Source: Echiichthys vipera (lineage: Eukaryota; Chordata; Actinopteri; Perciformes; Trachinidae). From it: a DNA stretch of 64,000 nt. Location of the stretch: NCBI GenBank assembly GCA_963691815.1, contig OY829648.1, forward strand, positions 17,514,521 through 17,578,520, given 5' to 3'. This document shows positions 1-13,442 of this stretch, in pieces. A program made the translations under genes and the position numbers. Every line of letters starts with the position of its first letter. Positions within the stretch are counted from its first letter, which is position 1. Under the pieces are notes generated by a model. The model was given only the letters and a program-made list of their open reading frames with translations, ran no database searches and was not told the origin of the DNA.

Positions 1-364
1 CTGCTCACTCACCCCTGAATCATTGCTATTAAGGGTGCATGATTAAATCTGAAGAGTAAAAAAAAGTCTCACGGTGCTGAGCTGTTTCGTGTTTTTGATA
101 GGTTGAGGCATTCTTCACCAACACACGTTAGCCAGGTGACGCCACAGCCAGATGCAGGTGTGTCTGCTTGTCTCTCTGTCAGACTTGACTAAGCCAGGAC
201 AGAGACCCTGCCACTCGGTCACCCCACACCCCCCCCACACCCCCCGTTCCTCCCTCTTCAGCCTTAAATGCCTGGACTATCTGGCTTAATCAATCACCTG
301 TGAAAAGAGCAATGGCGTAGTGTGTAAAGGGAGGACTGTGAGGAGCAGAGCGGGTGGATGAAGA
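1..364. other. Unassigned non-coding flank
   Basis: No gene recognised. A C-rich stretch sits at 222-245. From 340 onward the base composition turns purine-rich as it runs into the GA microsatellite. Confidence 0.5.
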
Positions 365-1721
<1,357 letters not shown>

Positions 1722-1965
1722 GAACACTTAGGCTTAGGCATCAAAACGACTTGATTAGGATTGGAGATAAGTTTTATACTACGTCTCCTGCTTTTAACAC
1801 ACTGAATACCCATGACATAAATACATGGAATACACACAAATTATTGTACATTACATTCTCTTATTATACGTACGAAAAATGTATGAGGGCAGTCTGACTT
1901 CCACACACAAAGATAAAATAGAACACAGCTAAGCCTGTACACACACATACACACAAGCAGCTAGG
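1722..1965 (+). mobile_element. Dispersed fish repeat, copy 1
   Basis: The stretch 1775-1965 aligns with 15165-15325 along its whole length. Shared blocks include the TTTAA...AATACCCA...GACATAAATA...TGGAATACACAC segment and a downstream ATGAG...CAGTCTGA...ACACATACACACAAGCAG segment. The upstream part (1725-1772) has the CTTAGGCATCAAAACGACTTG type of motif that I associate with a common percomorph repeat. The matching theme on the - strand near 49.6 kb supports one longer parent family. The exact class (SINE, MITE or LTR fragment) cannot be told from these copies. The short open frame through the repeat is also partly shared with copy 2, but this follows from DNA similarity and does not indicate a gene. 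Confidence 0.7.
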
Positions 1966-3400
1966 ATATGGAGACGTGATTTGAACAACTATTGGCAAAG
2001 ACTCCCTGCTGATTATTTTATTGGTCCAAGCCATCCAGTTAAACACTGTATTAAATTGCCTTACAATGTACCCTAAGCCAACATATGTGTAGGAATAATT
2101 TGCGCCCCCCCCCCCCCCCCGCCCTAACACAATAACATGTCAGTACTGTAAGCTTCTCAGTCAGCATTTTTTTTTATCTTAAATCCCAGTGATCAGAGAC
2201 TTTCTGTGTAAATCCTGTCTTTTTGCCCTCCAACGCAAGACATAGTTGTTTTCATTACTTAGGCTCTGTGATAGTGGATTTAGACTCTGTAATGATGCTG
2301 ATAAGAACAGTATAAGTAGGGGAAACAGAAAGATGTAAAGAAATGGCAGAAGAAGAGAAAGAAAGACATTGGGACTTATAGCATGAAAATGGTCCCTTGT
2401 TTCAATGATGCTTAAAAATAATGAGCAGAAAACCAGATGCATAATTTACAGTATAGTTAGGGAATGACAAAAATTGTCAGCTGGAGAATAATCTTTTTTT
2501 TCTTGCAATGTCTGAATAAATGAGCAAGAGGAGGGAAGTCATTTTCAAGCGAGGAGCCAAAACTTAAAAATCTGCTCTTGCTTACACAATAAAATGTGGT
2601 GGTCAGTCTGATTTGTGCATGATTGACAAGAACTAAAGAGAGTGGACATTATCATTTGTCACAGCTAACACACAGTGGGTTAATCACTGCAGCTCCCAGC
2701 CTGTGGTTTAACATGAAGGAGACACAGGAAGCAGAATCATCTGGCTTTCTGTAGTCTCAGCACAAAGCACTTAACCCTCGACAGAGGTCTAGGTTCAGCC
2801 TCAAAGAACAGCTCCTCACGATAAGGACCCCCCATGTTCCCCTGCCCCAATGTAAAGACTCCTTTTAGGCCCCTGAGGGCCAAGCAAGGAATAGCTGCTG
2901 TCACAACAAGTTGGCTTTTCATTTGTTTTCTAACCAGAGTAGAAGAGGTAGTTGGGCAGAGAGCAATCATGAAACATCTCCCAGAAGAGAAAGAGCCAGA
3001 TCTCCTCCTCTTCAGATACAAACAGGACAAGCTGGAAAGGCCTACGTTTGTTGGGTGTGTGTGTACATATATTTATTTATCTATTTATTTTCAGCTTAAC
3101 TGGATGGGAGTATTGCAGGACTTCTTTAATTTGCAACCTTTCAGGTAAAGGAAATATCTTGAGATTCATAAGGTGCACCACAGATAATCCAAGTTTTCTT
3201 CCTTTGGTGGAAGAAGGTATCATTGATGAAAGATTGAGCAAAAGCAGGCAGACGCTGTTGGCAAGCACACACTGTGGCCAGTGGCCTCAGGGGATTTGCC
3301 AGATGTATCCAATTTATCACAGAGACAGGTGAGAGGTGGGAGACAGACAAAGGCCCCCCACGGGTCCCTCTGTGTCTCTTAGTAGCCATTTTCTGTGTGT
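1966..3400. other. Non-coding with a poly-C run
   Basis: Contains a 16-base C run at 2105-2120 and a TATTTATTTAT stretch near 3065. Overlapping open frames exist on both strands at 2737-3330, but none resembles a known protein. Confidence 0.5.
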
Positions 3401-3401
3401 T

Positions 3402-3403
<2 letters not shown>

Positions 3404-3479
<76 letters not shown>

Positions 3480-3510
3480 GGTGCGTGCGTGCGTGTGTGT
3501 GTGTGTGTGA
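3404..3510. repeat. (TG)n microsatellite, compound
   Basis: About 73 bp of pure TG, then TATG, GTGCGTGC and another short TG block. Frames through it give CVCV or THTH peptides only. Confidence 0.97.
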
Positions 3511-4565
3511 CCGTGTGTTTGGGAGGTAGAAAGAGAAAGAGAGCTTGGAATTGGACAAATGAAAGGTTTCCTCATTGTAATAATCCAATATGTTGTGATA
3601 TGTTTTCCCTTGTATGGACAAATTACATTAAACATGAAATATACGACCTGTAACAATAAAGATCTGCTTTGCTATAAACCCTCTCTAAACAATCAGGTAG
3701 TACTTCCCAAAATAAATCCTAACATTCAACAAGTGATCCTCTTTAAGTTCAAGCTGCTTGTTTGCATTATACAGAGCCAGCAGTGGGTAGTGATAAACAT
3801 CAAGCACCATTATTGAACAAATAAAGAAAGGAGTGGCATTTACAGAAATTGACACAACAAACACAAAAACACAAACCTCAGACGGTTTTGTTGTCTGCTT
3901 CTAATGCATGTAAAAAAAATCTCGATCTTTGGTCTGCGATACCCTTAACATGGTGAATTCCATGCCAAAGAATGTTACTGAATGGGATCCTACTCCAATT
4001 AGCCCCCTGTGGTGCCATAAAATTCAAGTGTGCACAGTCAGCAAACAGCCCCTGCCCAAAGTAGCTTAGTCCTATGCTTCTGGGCATTGCTTTCAATGCA
4101 GGTAGGTTCACACACATTGCCGAAATGAAATCCCTGTGCGATCAGGCTGGGATCTTTTCCCAATGAGACACATGGCTTCCAATAGACCCACACCTTTGCA
4201 GATGAATATTACCTAAATCAAGGATTAAAGACTCTGAATGTCTCAAGCCAGCAGTGAGCGAGCTGTACTTTACACTTGTATTTTAGGCATCTAGGTTATC
4301 CAGAGTGACAGCCTAGAGGCACAATTTGACTGACAACAACATAGAACAGGTGGCCAAGTTTAACTTCTGCCATTGCAATATCAAATCGCCCACGATTAAA
4401 TTATTTAATTAAGATTAACACCACAAAAATGAACGCCAATACTGAAAGTGAATTACTGATACATTTGAAAGCAAAATTTTTGGCTTGAAGTAGTATGTGT
4501 ATGACTACATCTCAGATTGAATTTCATCTTCAGCTTTATATCGTTGATACGTTGACACCAACATA
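3511..4565. other. Repeat-poor non-coding block
   Basis: No gene seen. The part at 3880-4260 is of balanced composition without repeats and looks like conserved non-coding DNA by eye, which is an impression only. Confidence 0.35.
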
Positions 4566-4567
4566 TA

Positions 4568-4612
4568 CCCGGCACAGGATAAGCGGACGTTAATGGGTGG
4601 ATGGATGGATAT
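4568..4612 (+). mobile_element. LINE-type 3' tail fragment
   Basis: The words CCGGCACAGGATAAGCGGAC followed by GGATGGATGGAT are typical of the 3' end of fish L2-like or RTE-like LINEs. Only about 45 bp is recognisable, so the copy is a severely truncated or decayed end. The family assignment is from memory. Confidence 0.55.
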
Positions 4613-5469
4613 ACTTATGTCAAAATATTTTCAAAAGAATTTTGGAATTCAGTTCACACTCAATAGCAAGAAGAAGGAAAATGACACACAAACCATGTTC
4701 TACTTGCCAAACCATGGAGATTTAATAAGTCAACGTGGTGCTTTCAACTCTACGCCTGAAGTGATTTAATGATCTATAAAAAAAGCTCAACCTTTCTGAA
4801 GACTGTCATCACCACAGTTCATTATTCTTCCAAACCTGTGAACTTGCAGGGCAAGTCTTGCCTCAACATCATTTAGACATGCTAATTACAGAATGTAACA
4901 GCAATTATGGATGTTTTTATTTTTTTCTTCCCACATCTGGTAGAGCTGTCAAGAGTTTTCTACATCCTGCCGCTGGTCTATTATGCCACGTCTTAATATA
5001 TGTTTGAGTTGGCACCATGCCAAGCATTTGAAGGTGAGTCAGTATTTGCTTAAAAAGGGGTATGACAGTTTTCAACAAAGCTCTTTTTTTTTTCAGGCAG
5101 GGATCCAGTCTGGGAAAGGGATGGCAGAATGTTCTCAGCTTACCTGAGAGTTTGGCATAACAAGGGGAGGATGCAATACTGCTGCTAAGATCCAATCTAA
5201 CATTTAAAGTTATATACTTCAAATTAAACTGAATTGTTATTAATGAAAATATTGTAAAAAATAGTCACAGAACTGCTTCTTTAAAAACTCAAATGTCCTG
5301 TTGAAAAAAGAACAGTTTGTTCCATCGATCAACTAGAAAATATAACATTTTAAAAAACAATACATGGCACAAACTTGTTAATTGCTCAGTGACAATGTGA
5401 TAACACAGCTAAGAAATAAATGTTTCATGTCATAAAAGTATGTCCTGCCACCCTTCTATGCTAATAAAA
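4613..5469. other. Non-coding, no recognised element
   Basis: AT-rich sequence without a convincing coding frame or repeat boundary. Confidence 0.5.
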
Positions 5470-5682
5470 AAAATGTTTTTTCCTTTCTGGGATACTGTAG
5501 AAACAGGACGGACTCATAGAAGAGGACTTGCTCTGTACGTAGATATAACTGGCTCATTCTAAGGTAACAAAGCACAACCATTCTAATTTTCAGCTGATTA
5601 CACACTAAATAAATTAATATTGTATTCCATTTCTGCAAACAGATCCCCCTAAATCCTACACACTGGACCTTTAAAGCTACAG
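5470..5682. mobile_element. Dispersed teleost repeat fragment (MITE-like)
   Basis: Three blocks match a roughly 300-bp repeat that I recall as common in percomorph genomes: TACTGTAGAAAC near 5495, GGCTCATTCTAAGGTAAC near 5550, and CCTAAATCCTACACACTGG with GACCTTTAA at 5647-5675. The spacing between the blocks is as expected. One end is clear (GGACCTTTAA). No matching inverted end was found on the left, so this copy is truncated or its other terminus has decayed. The class is uncertain; a non-autonomous DNA transposon is my best guess. Confidence 0.65.
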
Positions 5683-7825
5683 TTACATTCATAGGTTAAG
5701 ATATAATGCAAACACACGTAGTGCTAAATAATTAATTATCTTATATAATTAACATAACTCAGTAAATATTTCAATTTAATAAGCAACTGTGATCACAGTG
5801 AGGCATTACCAATAAGTTCCCCTCGTTAAATATTAAATACATTTTTTGTGAAGAAATAAAGAAAATATTCAGAGCATTGTGGTGCAGAGCTGATTTTTGG
5901 ATATGAAATCTGTTGATTAACTCCTGGATGACGAGTTGATTGGTGACCTGATCAGTGATCCTGGAGATCAGTAATCCAACACTGAGAGGCTTTACACATA
6001 TAGACCTTTCTGCAAGACAGACACTGGCTCTCGTAGGGAGTTTTACATTCAGATCAGGTTCTTCTGGCTTGGTCCTTCTCTAATCTCTAGTCCTATTCAA
6101 ACTGTTTTATAAAATGTGAGACATGCTGCCATTTTTCTGTTAGATTACTGTGCAAGTAGGATGGTTTAATAACTATTTCTACAGTATTAGTGCATGGCTA
6201 AACACCTTTCAATGTAAGGCGGCTAAATATTGAGGTTAGGAAAGAATTGTGGTAGTAGTAGTAGTAATAAAGAAGAAATATGTTGGTCTGAGAGGGGCTG
6301 CAAACTCATCACTCTGATGATGAAAAAACAGGGTGAAAAAAGCAATATTTCTTGATAGATACTCTTTTACACCATTAAATATCAGAAAAAGGGAAGCTTT
6401 TGACCATTAGCGTGTCAGTTCAAACCATAGACAGGCAGGATAACAATGAACGGGGAAATAAATAAGTAGCACTTCCTCTTCACAGCGACTGGCATATCCT
6501 TGTTCGGTACACTTCTAGTTTCTATTGGAGCTGCTCAGTGGACAAAAACTGAGGCAATCATGTGGTGATTTTTCAGTGTTATTCATAACTGGTTGAAAAT
6601 AGTTCCTCATTGATACTGTTGACAGCATCATTTGAGGGTTATCCTAAGTAGCCAAAACATTGTTCCTGCAAAGACATATTATTGTTGAGTTGATCAACGA
6701 TAATTTTTCAACGCTTTGAGGACCGCAAATTAAATATCATTCATGCCCCTCTGTGTTGTAGCAGTGGCAGAATTCTTAGCAGGTGATATTTATCTAAACC
6801 TCAACAGGTAAAGCTAAAAGTATCTAAATGGCTTGTGGTGATTCCCAACAGTTCCCAGAAATATCCTTTGAAACCATGTTTACAATCTTGTTCAAATTAT
6901 TTAATATGTTTAGGTGGAGAGAGCAATAAGAAGTCTCACCCCTTACTCCAAACACATCAAGTCTTGTGGCTACATAGCATTCTGGTCTCCTGAGGCTACT
7001 GTGGGTGCAGAAGCTGGCATCTCTGCCAGTTTGACAAAGGTTTCTTCATGTTGTGTAGTGAGAATTGGTGAAAAAATAACTCTCAAAAGAAGCACATGTT
7101 GGCTTCTTGAGGCTATTTTGCATTAATGTCTTGCACGAGACACTGACACTTCCTGTAGATGTCGCAAGGTAGTTTTTAATTTAATGTGTGTTGTTTTAGG
7201 GGTAGAAAACTTCTCTGTGTATATGTAATGAGTGTTACATCCAACACAGTGCGGTTGAATATGAATGCCTGCAACAGACAAAAGAAATATTTTGGAATCA
7301 TTTCAATTGTATGTAAGAGGTTGACTGAAGCTCCAGATGGTGGAAATTGTTTCTTGATAATAGAATATACTATCAAAAACCACAAGCACCACACCTAATC
7401 TGGTAATGCGTTTTTATCATTATCAGTGATTGACATTAATATGAACAATACAGAGTTCAAATCAAAAACAGATTAAAGGAAACCTCTCGCTTCCAACCTT
7501 TCTCCTACTAACACAATATGCCTTTTATCATTTTAGCATTGTAAAATTTAATTTCGCTTTAATGTTGCTTGTTCTTTGTGCCATGGCAGTACTTTTCAAA
7601 GCTTTTTTTTTTTACTTGTAGTGGCACTGAGAAGACAGAAAAGATACATGACTGACTGCATACTATGATCGTAAATTCATTAAAACCATCTCTACAGCCA
7701 CACATGAACCATACGAAAAAGGCATTTGTCATTACTCCTATCATCTTTTTCACTTTCCATGTTCCCTTTTTCCCAAGCACTGACTTTCCTCTCCTGACAA
7801 AAAAAGTAATCCTTTCTTCTGAATG
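5683..7825. other. Non-coding, short similar segments
   Basis: No gene recognised. A short AGT tract lies near 6250. A 41-base segment at 7327-7367 resembles 8085-8125 in the same orientation (about 32 of 41 bases). Confidence 0.45.
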
Positions 7826-7837
7826 CTTTACACTCAT

Positions 7838-7851
7838 CACACACACCCACC

Positions 7852-7912
<61 letters not shown>

Positions 7913-7921
7913 ACACACACA
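7838..7921. repeat. (CA)n microsatellite with CCCA prefix
   Basis: Four CCCA/CCAC-type units lead into about 60 bp of CA with one CAGACA interruption near 7908. Flanking frames are repeat artefacts. Confidence 0.96.
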
Positions 7922-9734
7922 TTCAGGCTGCTCCAAATGACAGCCACACATACCACACTTTTAAGTAAAAAATCAAACAAAAGGAGATGAGTATAGCATG
8001 ATGAATAGCTGTATCATCAGTCTTATTAATTATCAACAACTTTAACAACATTTGGCACGATTCGCCACAAATGGAAATCAGCATAAGGCTCCAGACAGTG
8101 GAAATTGTATGTTGATAATGAAACATTCTCAATCAATCTCACGTCAACTCCGGACTGCCAATTGATTCAAACATCCATCTCATCTGAATTTAATTTAGGG
8201 TTTCATTCCAAAAAATGATTAACACTATGATAAAATGCAAAGTCAATCAAAGTCAATTTTTGCTTTCTTGTTCTTTTTCAGCTCCAGTAAAATGAACGCC
8301 GCCATTTTCTGTAAACATTGTAACCCACAAATGTTTTGCTTTCAGGCATAATGGGATTGTGTGCCATCAAAAGAAAGAAACATGAAATAAAGGCCTTTTT
8401 GAAATGCCAAAATGAAAGAAGATAGAATCTCGCCATTCTGTTTTTTTTTTTTCCCCCAAACTTGGTTTCTGACTAGAGCCCCAAGTAAGCTTCAAAACAA
8501 AGAACCCCATTGATTGTTGAGACAGGAGCTGCAGAGTCGCTAAAAATGTCAAAACTCCCAAATAGCTGTCACTCAGCAAAACATTATCAGGTCTATGCGA
8601 CAGTGACGACATTCTGCTAACATGCATGTTTTCTGGTCTCTCTTTGAGCACTGAACCCTTGTACACCAAGATGAAAAGGGCTCTTGGAGCAGTTGTGTTT
8701 TTGCCTGGTGTTACATTACCAGAAAACGTTTTTCTTGCTATCCTTTCAATCATGGTGTATTATTGAAGTGTCAAACTCATTGCAGCTCTGTTTTCCCATC
8801 TGTAATGATATTTTACCTTCTGAAATTCAGCTTGACTTTGGGAAGTCGCATGAAATTGTCACACCTAGTCGCACCTGCCACATCTCATTGTGCTTTCCTT
8901 TATTCTTGAGATGAATCATTTGGAGTATGTGTTATTTTGTTTGAGAGTAAATTACATTGTTGATTGAGGAAGCGAGACAATGAAAAAGGATAAAAACCCT
9001 GGAAGAAAACATTCTCATTTCCAGGACTGTAACCCAGTGTCAATTGTGTTGGTTTTACGTTGTATTTGGGTCTTAATCTTTGATATTTGGCAATTGGGGT
9101 GATGAATGACAACTGCTTTTTTTCTTGTCCTGCTATTGTTTCCCTCACAAGAGACAGTGATGTGTCTTTCACTAAAGCACCTCTACCTAAATTATCCTGC
9201 CAATTCTACCTACAAGTTGGATGTGAATGATACTGGCACACTGGTCTGTTATTCATTCATTTACCTGAGTATGCATCCGTTTATCTATCCTTGAACACAC
9301 CCATCCATGCATCTCGAGTAAGCTGTTTTGTCCATTTTCACAACAGACCATTTCTTTAGTTTTTATGGAGGCGGAGAGAAGCTCTGTCTGTACCCCATCT
9401 TTGAACTGCTGTACCCATGCCAGCTTATTCCTAGGCAGTAAAATGGCACCAGTTCACAGACATATTGTCTGAATCCTGCCATCGGAGTTGGGATGGCAGC
9501 TTTAGGCATGTCAGGCCTTCGGGCATTGGGATTCGGTTTCCCCAGACCCCCTTCAGACCCCCTTGTTAAAGGATTAGCTCGCACTCTGATCATCTAGAAC
9601 ACAAAAATGTTCCTCCTCTTTTCTCCATTGCCACTGCACACTCACATTCCTTTGTACTTCTTTCACGCCTGGTGAAATTTTGCTAAATGTGTGGCAGCAA
9701 TCTTACTATATTCCCTGTTCCCCTACCCTGCATT
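7922..9734. other. Non-coding, no recognised element
   Basis: Open frames at 8367-8753 (-) and 9363-9593 (-) show no domain, signal peptide or family resemblance. The 9363-9593 region is GC-richer than its surroundings and free of simple repeats. Confidence 0.4.
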
Positions 9735-9866
9735 TTCTCTCTCTCTCTCTCTTTACCCTTTCCGCCTTCCCAAATCTGCCTTCTCTCTCTCTTTCTCCAT
9801 GACTTCCTCCTCTCTTCTTCAACCGTGTGTTGATGAGCCTCAGCACTGTTTTTTTTTTTTTTTTTT
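9735..9866. repeat. Pyrimidine-rich tract with poly-T
   Basis: CT dinucleotides at 9736-9753 and again near 9783, ending in an 18-base T run at 9849-9866. This could be the reverse-complemented tail of a decayed insertion, but no body is recognisable. Confidence 0.7.
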
Positions 9867-11100
9867 CTGAGGAAGGAAGAGGGATTATGTTAAGCCCTAA
9901 CTCGGGGAGACCAGCCTTATCTTGCCTGTAGCAGCTCCATGCACCAGAGAAAAACAGGCTGGAAGAGAGCACAGCTACAAGCCGGGGGATGACAGGGGAG
10001 GAGACAAAGATGGGCATGGCAAGTAATATAGAACACATCCATGTTTTCTTACACTGTTGGCACATTTGGCCATTTCCAGCCATGGTTTTCCACCCACTTA
10101 TAGTACAATTGCTTTTCCAGCATTTGCATATAACAGGATCACTATCTAATTGATTTCTTCTTCTTGAAGCCTGTAAATTAAGTTGCTCCAATCACATACA
10201 AGATGTTAATATTCTGCAGTGGAATAACAGTGTTCCCCAGGTAACTTAGACTCTTCGTCCCCTCCAAACTACTCCTCACCAGGACACTCAATTGTGCCGG
10301 ACCCTTTTCCAATCCCCCCTTTTAGCGAATCTTCAATTACTGCTGCATTATACTCAATTATGGTGAGTCTAATTAAAGTCCCATCCCCTGATCCATTTCC
10401 TGAATGAAACCTTCCCCCTCTGACCCAGTCCTGAGACAATGGGCCATGTTACAGCAAGGAACAAGGCCCCACTGTAAGCAGGCTGCTGGTCTATTCACCT
10501 GGCCTAATTGCCCTAACCCTATGGGGGACTGTGCTCCTGGGAAAGGCCCTGGCTCTGGGGGGCCTGCATTGAACTCAAATTACCTTACTGGTGCCGAGAC
10601 AGGCATTTGCTCAAGGACCAATGGTAAAACAATGGCAGAAAGTGACATCAGCATTCAATTCCAGATGGAAAATATAATTTGCACAGGAGAGCGTGTGCAA
10701 GTGTGTTCATGTACCTAAATCTCTCACTGCCAGGATATAAGCCACTCAGATTTACAAAATTTATGGTGGCTTCAATTTGTAAAAGAGTAACAGATCACTC
10801 AGGGGGACGCCCATGCTGACATTAGCTAAGGATAGCGTTACCCTTTTGTTAGTGTTTGTTGTCTGGGTCCATTTACTTCAATTTCATCTAAAAGCTTTGC
10901 CAAGACAGCCAAAGCAACAGATTAGCTGGGACTTGTGGGGGCTCCATAAACCCGAGGACGACAGTAATATACCAACCAAGGACTTGGTCTTTCAAATACA
11001 CAAGAAAATCAAGGCAACAAAAAAAAGTTTGTTTTTTTTAATTGATGAGACTTTAAGACCATGCTTTGTGTCTCACTAAAGCACGACCCTATGGACTCTT
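9867..11100. other. Repeat-poor block, possible conserved non-coding DNA
   Basis: No gene recognised. The part at 10240-10560 carries several AATTA-type homeodomain cores (CAATTAC, CAATTATGG, CTAATTAAAG, CCTAATTGCC) in mixed-composition, repeat-free sequence. This resembles vertebrate conserved non-coding elements, but conservation is not observable here. Confidence 0.3.
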
Positions 11101-13173
11101 TAATTCCTTAAGGTATAACAATGCCATGGAATCTCATGGCAAACAGTTGTCCTTTTAATGTTGTGCATTACTGTGCTCTTTTTAGGAGAATAGTGCAACT
11201 CTGCAAAACTATTCTTTCATATTTGCAGTGACAAATAGAAAAGAGTGGGAGTAGAATGTTTTACTTATTTTGAATCAACACCAGGGTTACTATCGAGTAA
11301 GTTGGACCGTACAGTTTATAATGTGTTATATCTTATGTTACATTACAGAGCTGAAACTGTCTAAAATGCAAACTTGGAGTGACCCGAGTGGCCCTGGGGT
11401 TATTAGAAGGCCAGGGTGGGGTATCAGAGGGGGGAGGTAAAGGGCAACAAAGCCTCTTTCTTCACTCTTCCTCCTGATCCTATCACTCCATTCCTTGGCC
11501 ATGGAGATGAAAGACTACTCTGTAATTGGAGAGGAGGGAGCAAGTGGAAGTAATGAGAAAGTAAAAAAAAAGGGAATAGCATAAAGAGTGCTTGAGCAGT
11601 CGGTAGGGGAGAGTGAAAGAGAAAATACTTTTGATTTCCTCAAATTAAGTGAAGAAAAACAGGCCAGCCCTGCTCCTCTATCAGGCCAGAGTTTGATTGA
11701 CAATGTAGCAACGTGAGGCTCTCGGCTGTAATAACTTGCCTTTGTGAGGAGAACTCAACGCTTTGTCTTCCTTGTTGGTGGGGCCCAGGGTCCAGGGATC
11801 AGCCTTGACTTATTATGACTGGCTTTGTCCTTCAGGAGCTGTGGGAGGCTTGACTTGCCCTTTCGTCTGTCATCAGAATATGGATCCCATACTGGGGCCG
11901 TTCACCAGGCATGGGAATGCTGGAGTGACAGCCAAGGACAAGGCTAAAGCATGTAGTCTCCTCTAATTTTGGAATCAGCACCAAACCTATTATATTTAAA
12001 TATTGTGTTATTTAAGAAACATCACCTTCATTTAATCACCATTGACTGGACAATAGTTTAATTGAAAAAGCCAACATCGACCCCATAAACTCATGTGATG
12101 GTTAACCCAGTAAACACATGTACGTGCAAACGTATTATGCTGTAGTTAAGGGAGGTTTGAAAGACCTCATTAAGACACCTGTGCATACATACGCAAATAT
12201 AACATCCATAAAGATAAGTTTCTTTATTTTCACTACACTATGACTCAGCTGTGACCTGTCAACCTTTGCAATCTTTCAAGCACCCTACCAGTTAATCTTC
12301 TTTTTGGAACCATACTTTTGAAGTGAAACCTAAAAAGATTTTCTTTTCTTTTTTTTTCAAAACAGTGTAACATGCAGACATAACTGCAGTTATGTTAAAT
12401 ATTCAAATTGTTGTCCTCGCTGTTAAATGGCCACACAGTGGATTATTATACCTGGAAGATTTATTTGCGTATCCTACTGAAGTTTTTCAGCTGCTTGTCC
12501 ATAAAGGGGACTGTCTTCCATTATCCGGTTGGAATTTTTAAGGAGGGACCTGGGTGCTTATCTCTGGCTCAAATCTGCAAAGCCGGGGTCTCCTGTTCCC
12601 TCACCCTGCCTTCATGAACTAGGGCAATAAAAGGGGCTGTTAACCCCACCCACCATACCAAGTGTAACACCTGGCCACGGCAGAGCCAAATATAGATTAC
12701 GCTCTGTAATGTACAGTGTAATTCTTACCAATTTACAGTTTAATTTTGGAGGTGTACCTGCACATATGTGCCAATACACACATGTACAGTAGGGAAAGGG
12801 GAACGTTGTGAAGTTAGGGAATAAGAAGATAACAATATGGAATGATCAGTACAAATAATTACATGGGGAAGAGGTACACTTTACATTATGGGCCATAGTA
12901 AAGCATTACCGAAGAGTGCATCAAAGGGGACTGAAGACTTAGTGGGAATGCAGAGGAAGCTTAATACTGTGAAGGAAAAATGGAGGGAGGGTAAGTGAGA
13001 TACAAGGGCATGGAGGCAGAGAAATTGAAGGTAGACAAAAGGAAGGAAGGTTATATAAAGGGTCGGAGAGGCAGTAGAGAGAGATGAATAAAACAAGTGT
13101 TAAGATTTCTTTTAAAGAATATGTGTGGGAGGATATGGTTGGGTTGAGGCATAGGTTAGGGATTCACAGATAA
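11101..13173. other. Non-coding, no recognised element
   Basis: Short open frames only, none with protein-family character. Immediately downstream is a 14-base G run at 13174-13187. Confidence 0.45.
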
Positions 13174-13187
13174 GGGGGGGGGGGGGG
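13174..13187. repeat. Poly-G run
   Basis: Fourteen consecutive G, one of several long G/C homopolymers in this window. Confidence 0.95.
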
Positions 13188-13383
13188 ATTGTGAAAGGTT
13201 TTCAAAACACTGTAGCTTTTGGTAGTTTGTATAAGTAATAGTTGATATTAATTTTTCATACTTCTACCTTTTTATACCTTTCACATTTGACATACATTCA
13301 CCCAAGCTCTGCCCCCTTATGACCATCATCATAAGGTATGTTTTTGTATGAGGTATGTATGAGAGTTGGGGGTTTCTTTACAA

Positions 13384-13442
13384 TGTGAAGCACTTTGTGT
13401 TACAGTTCGAATATATATACAATGTGCTGTACAAATACATTC
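13384..13442 (+). mobile_element. Possible LINE/SINE 3' end
   Basis: GAAGCACTTTGTGTTAC followed about 20 bases later by AATGTGCTGTACAAATACA follows the pattern of fish LINE or SINE 3' ends (AAGCACTTTGT...GTGCTATATAAATA). The two copies of this theme are close to consensus, but no 5' body is visible. Confidence 0.4.

Noticed and set aside
3141..3656. 171-codon minus-strand frame with HTHT repeats
   Set aside because: Driven by the TG tract; the parts outside the tract have no domain or codon signal, and other frames overlap it on both strands.
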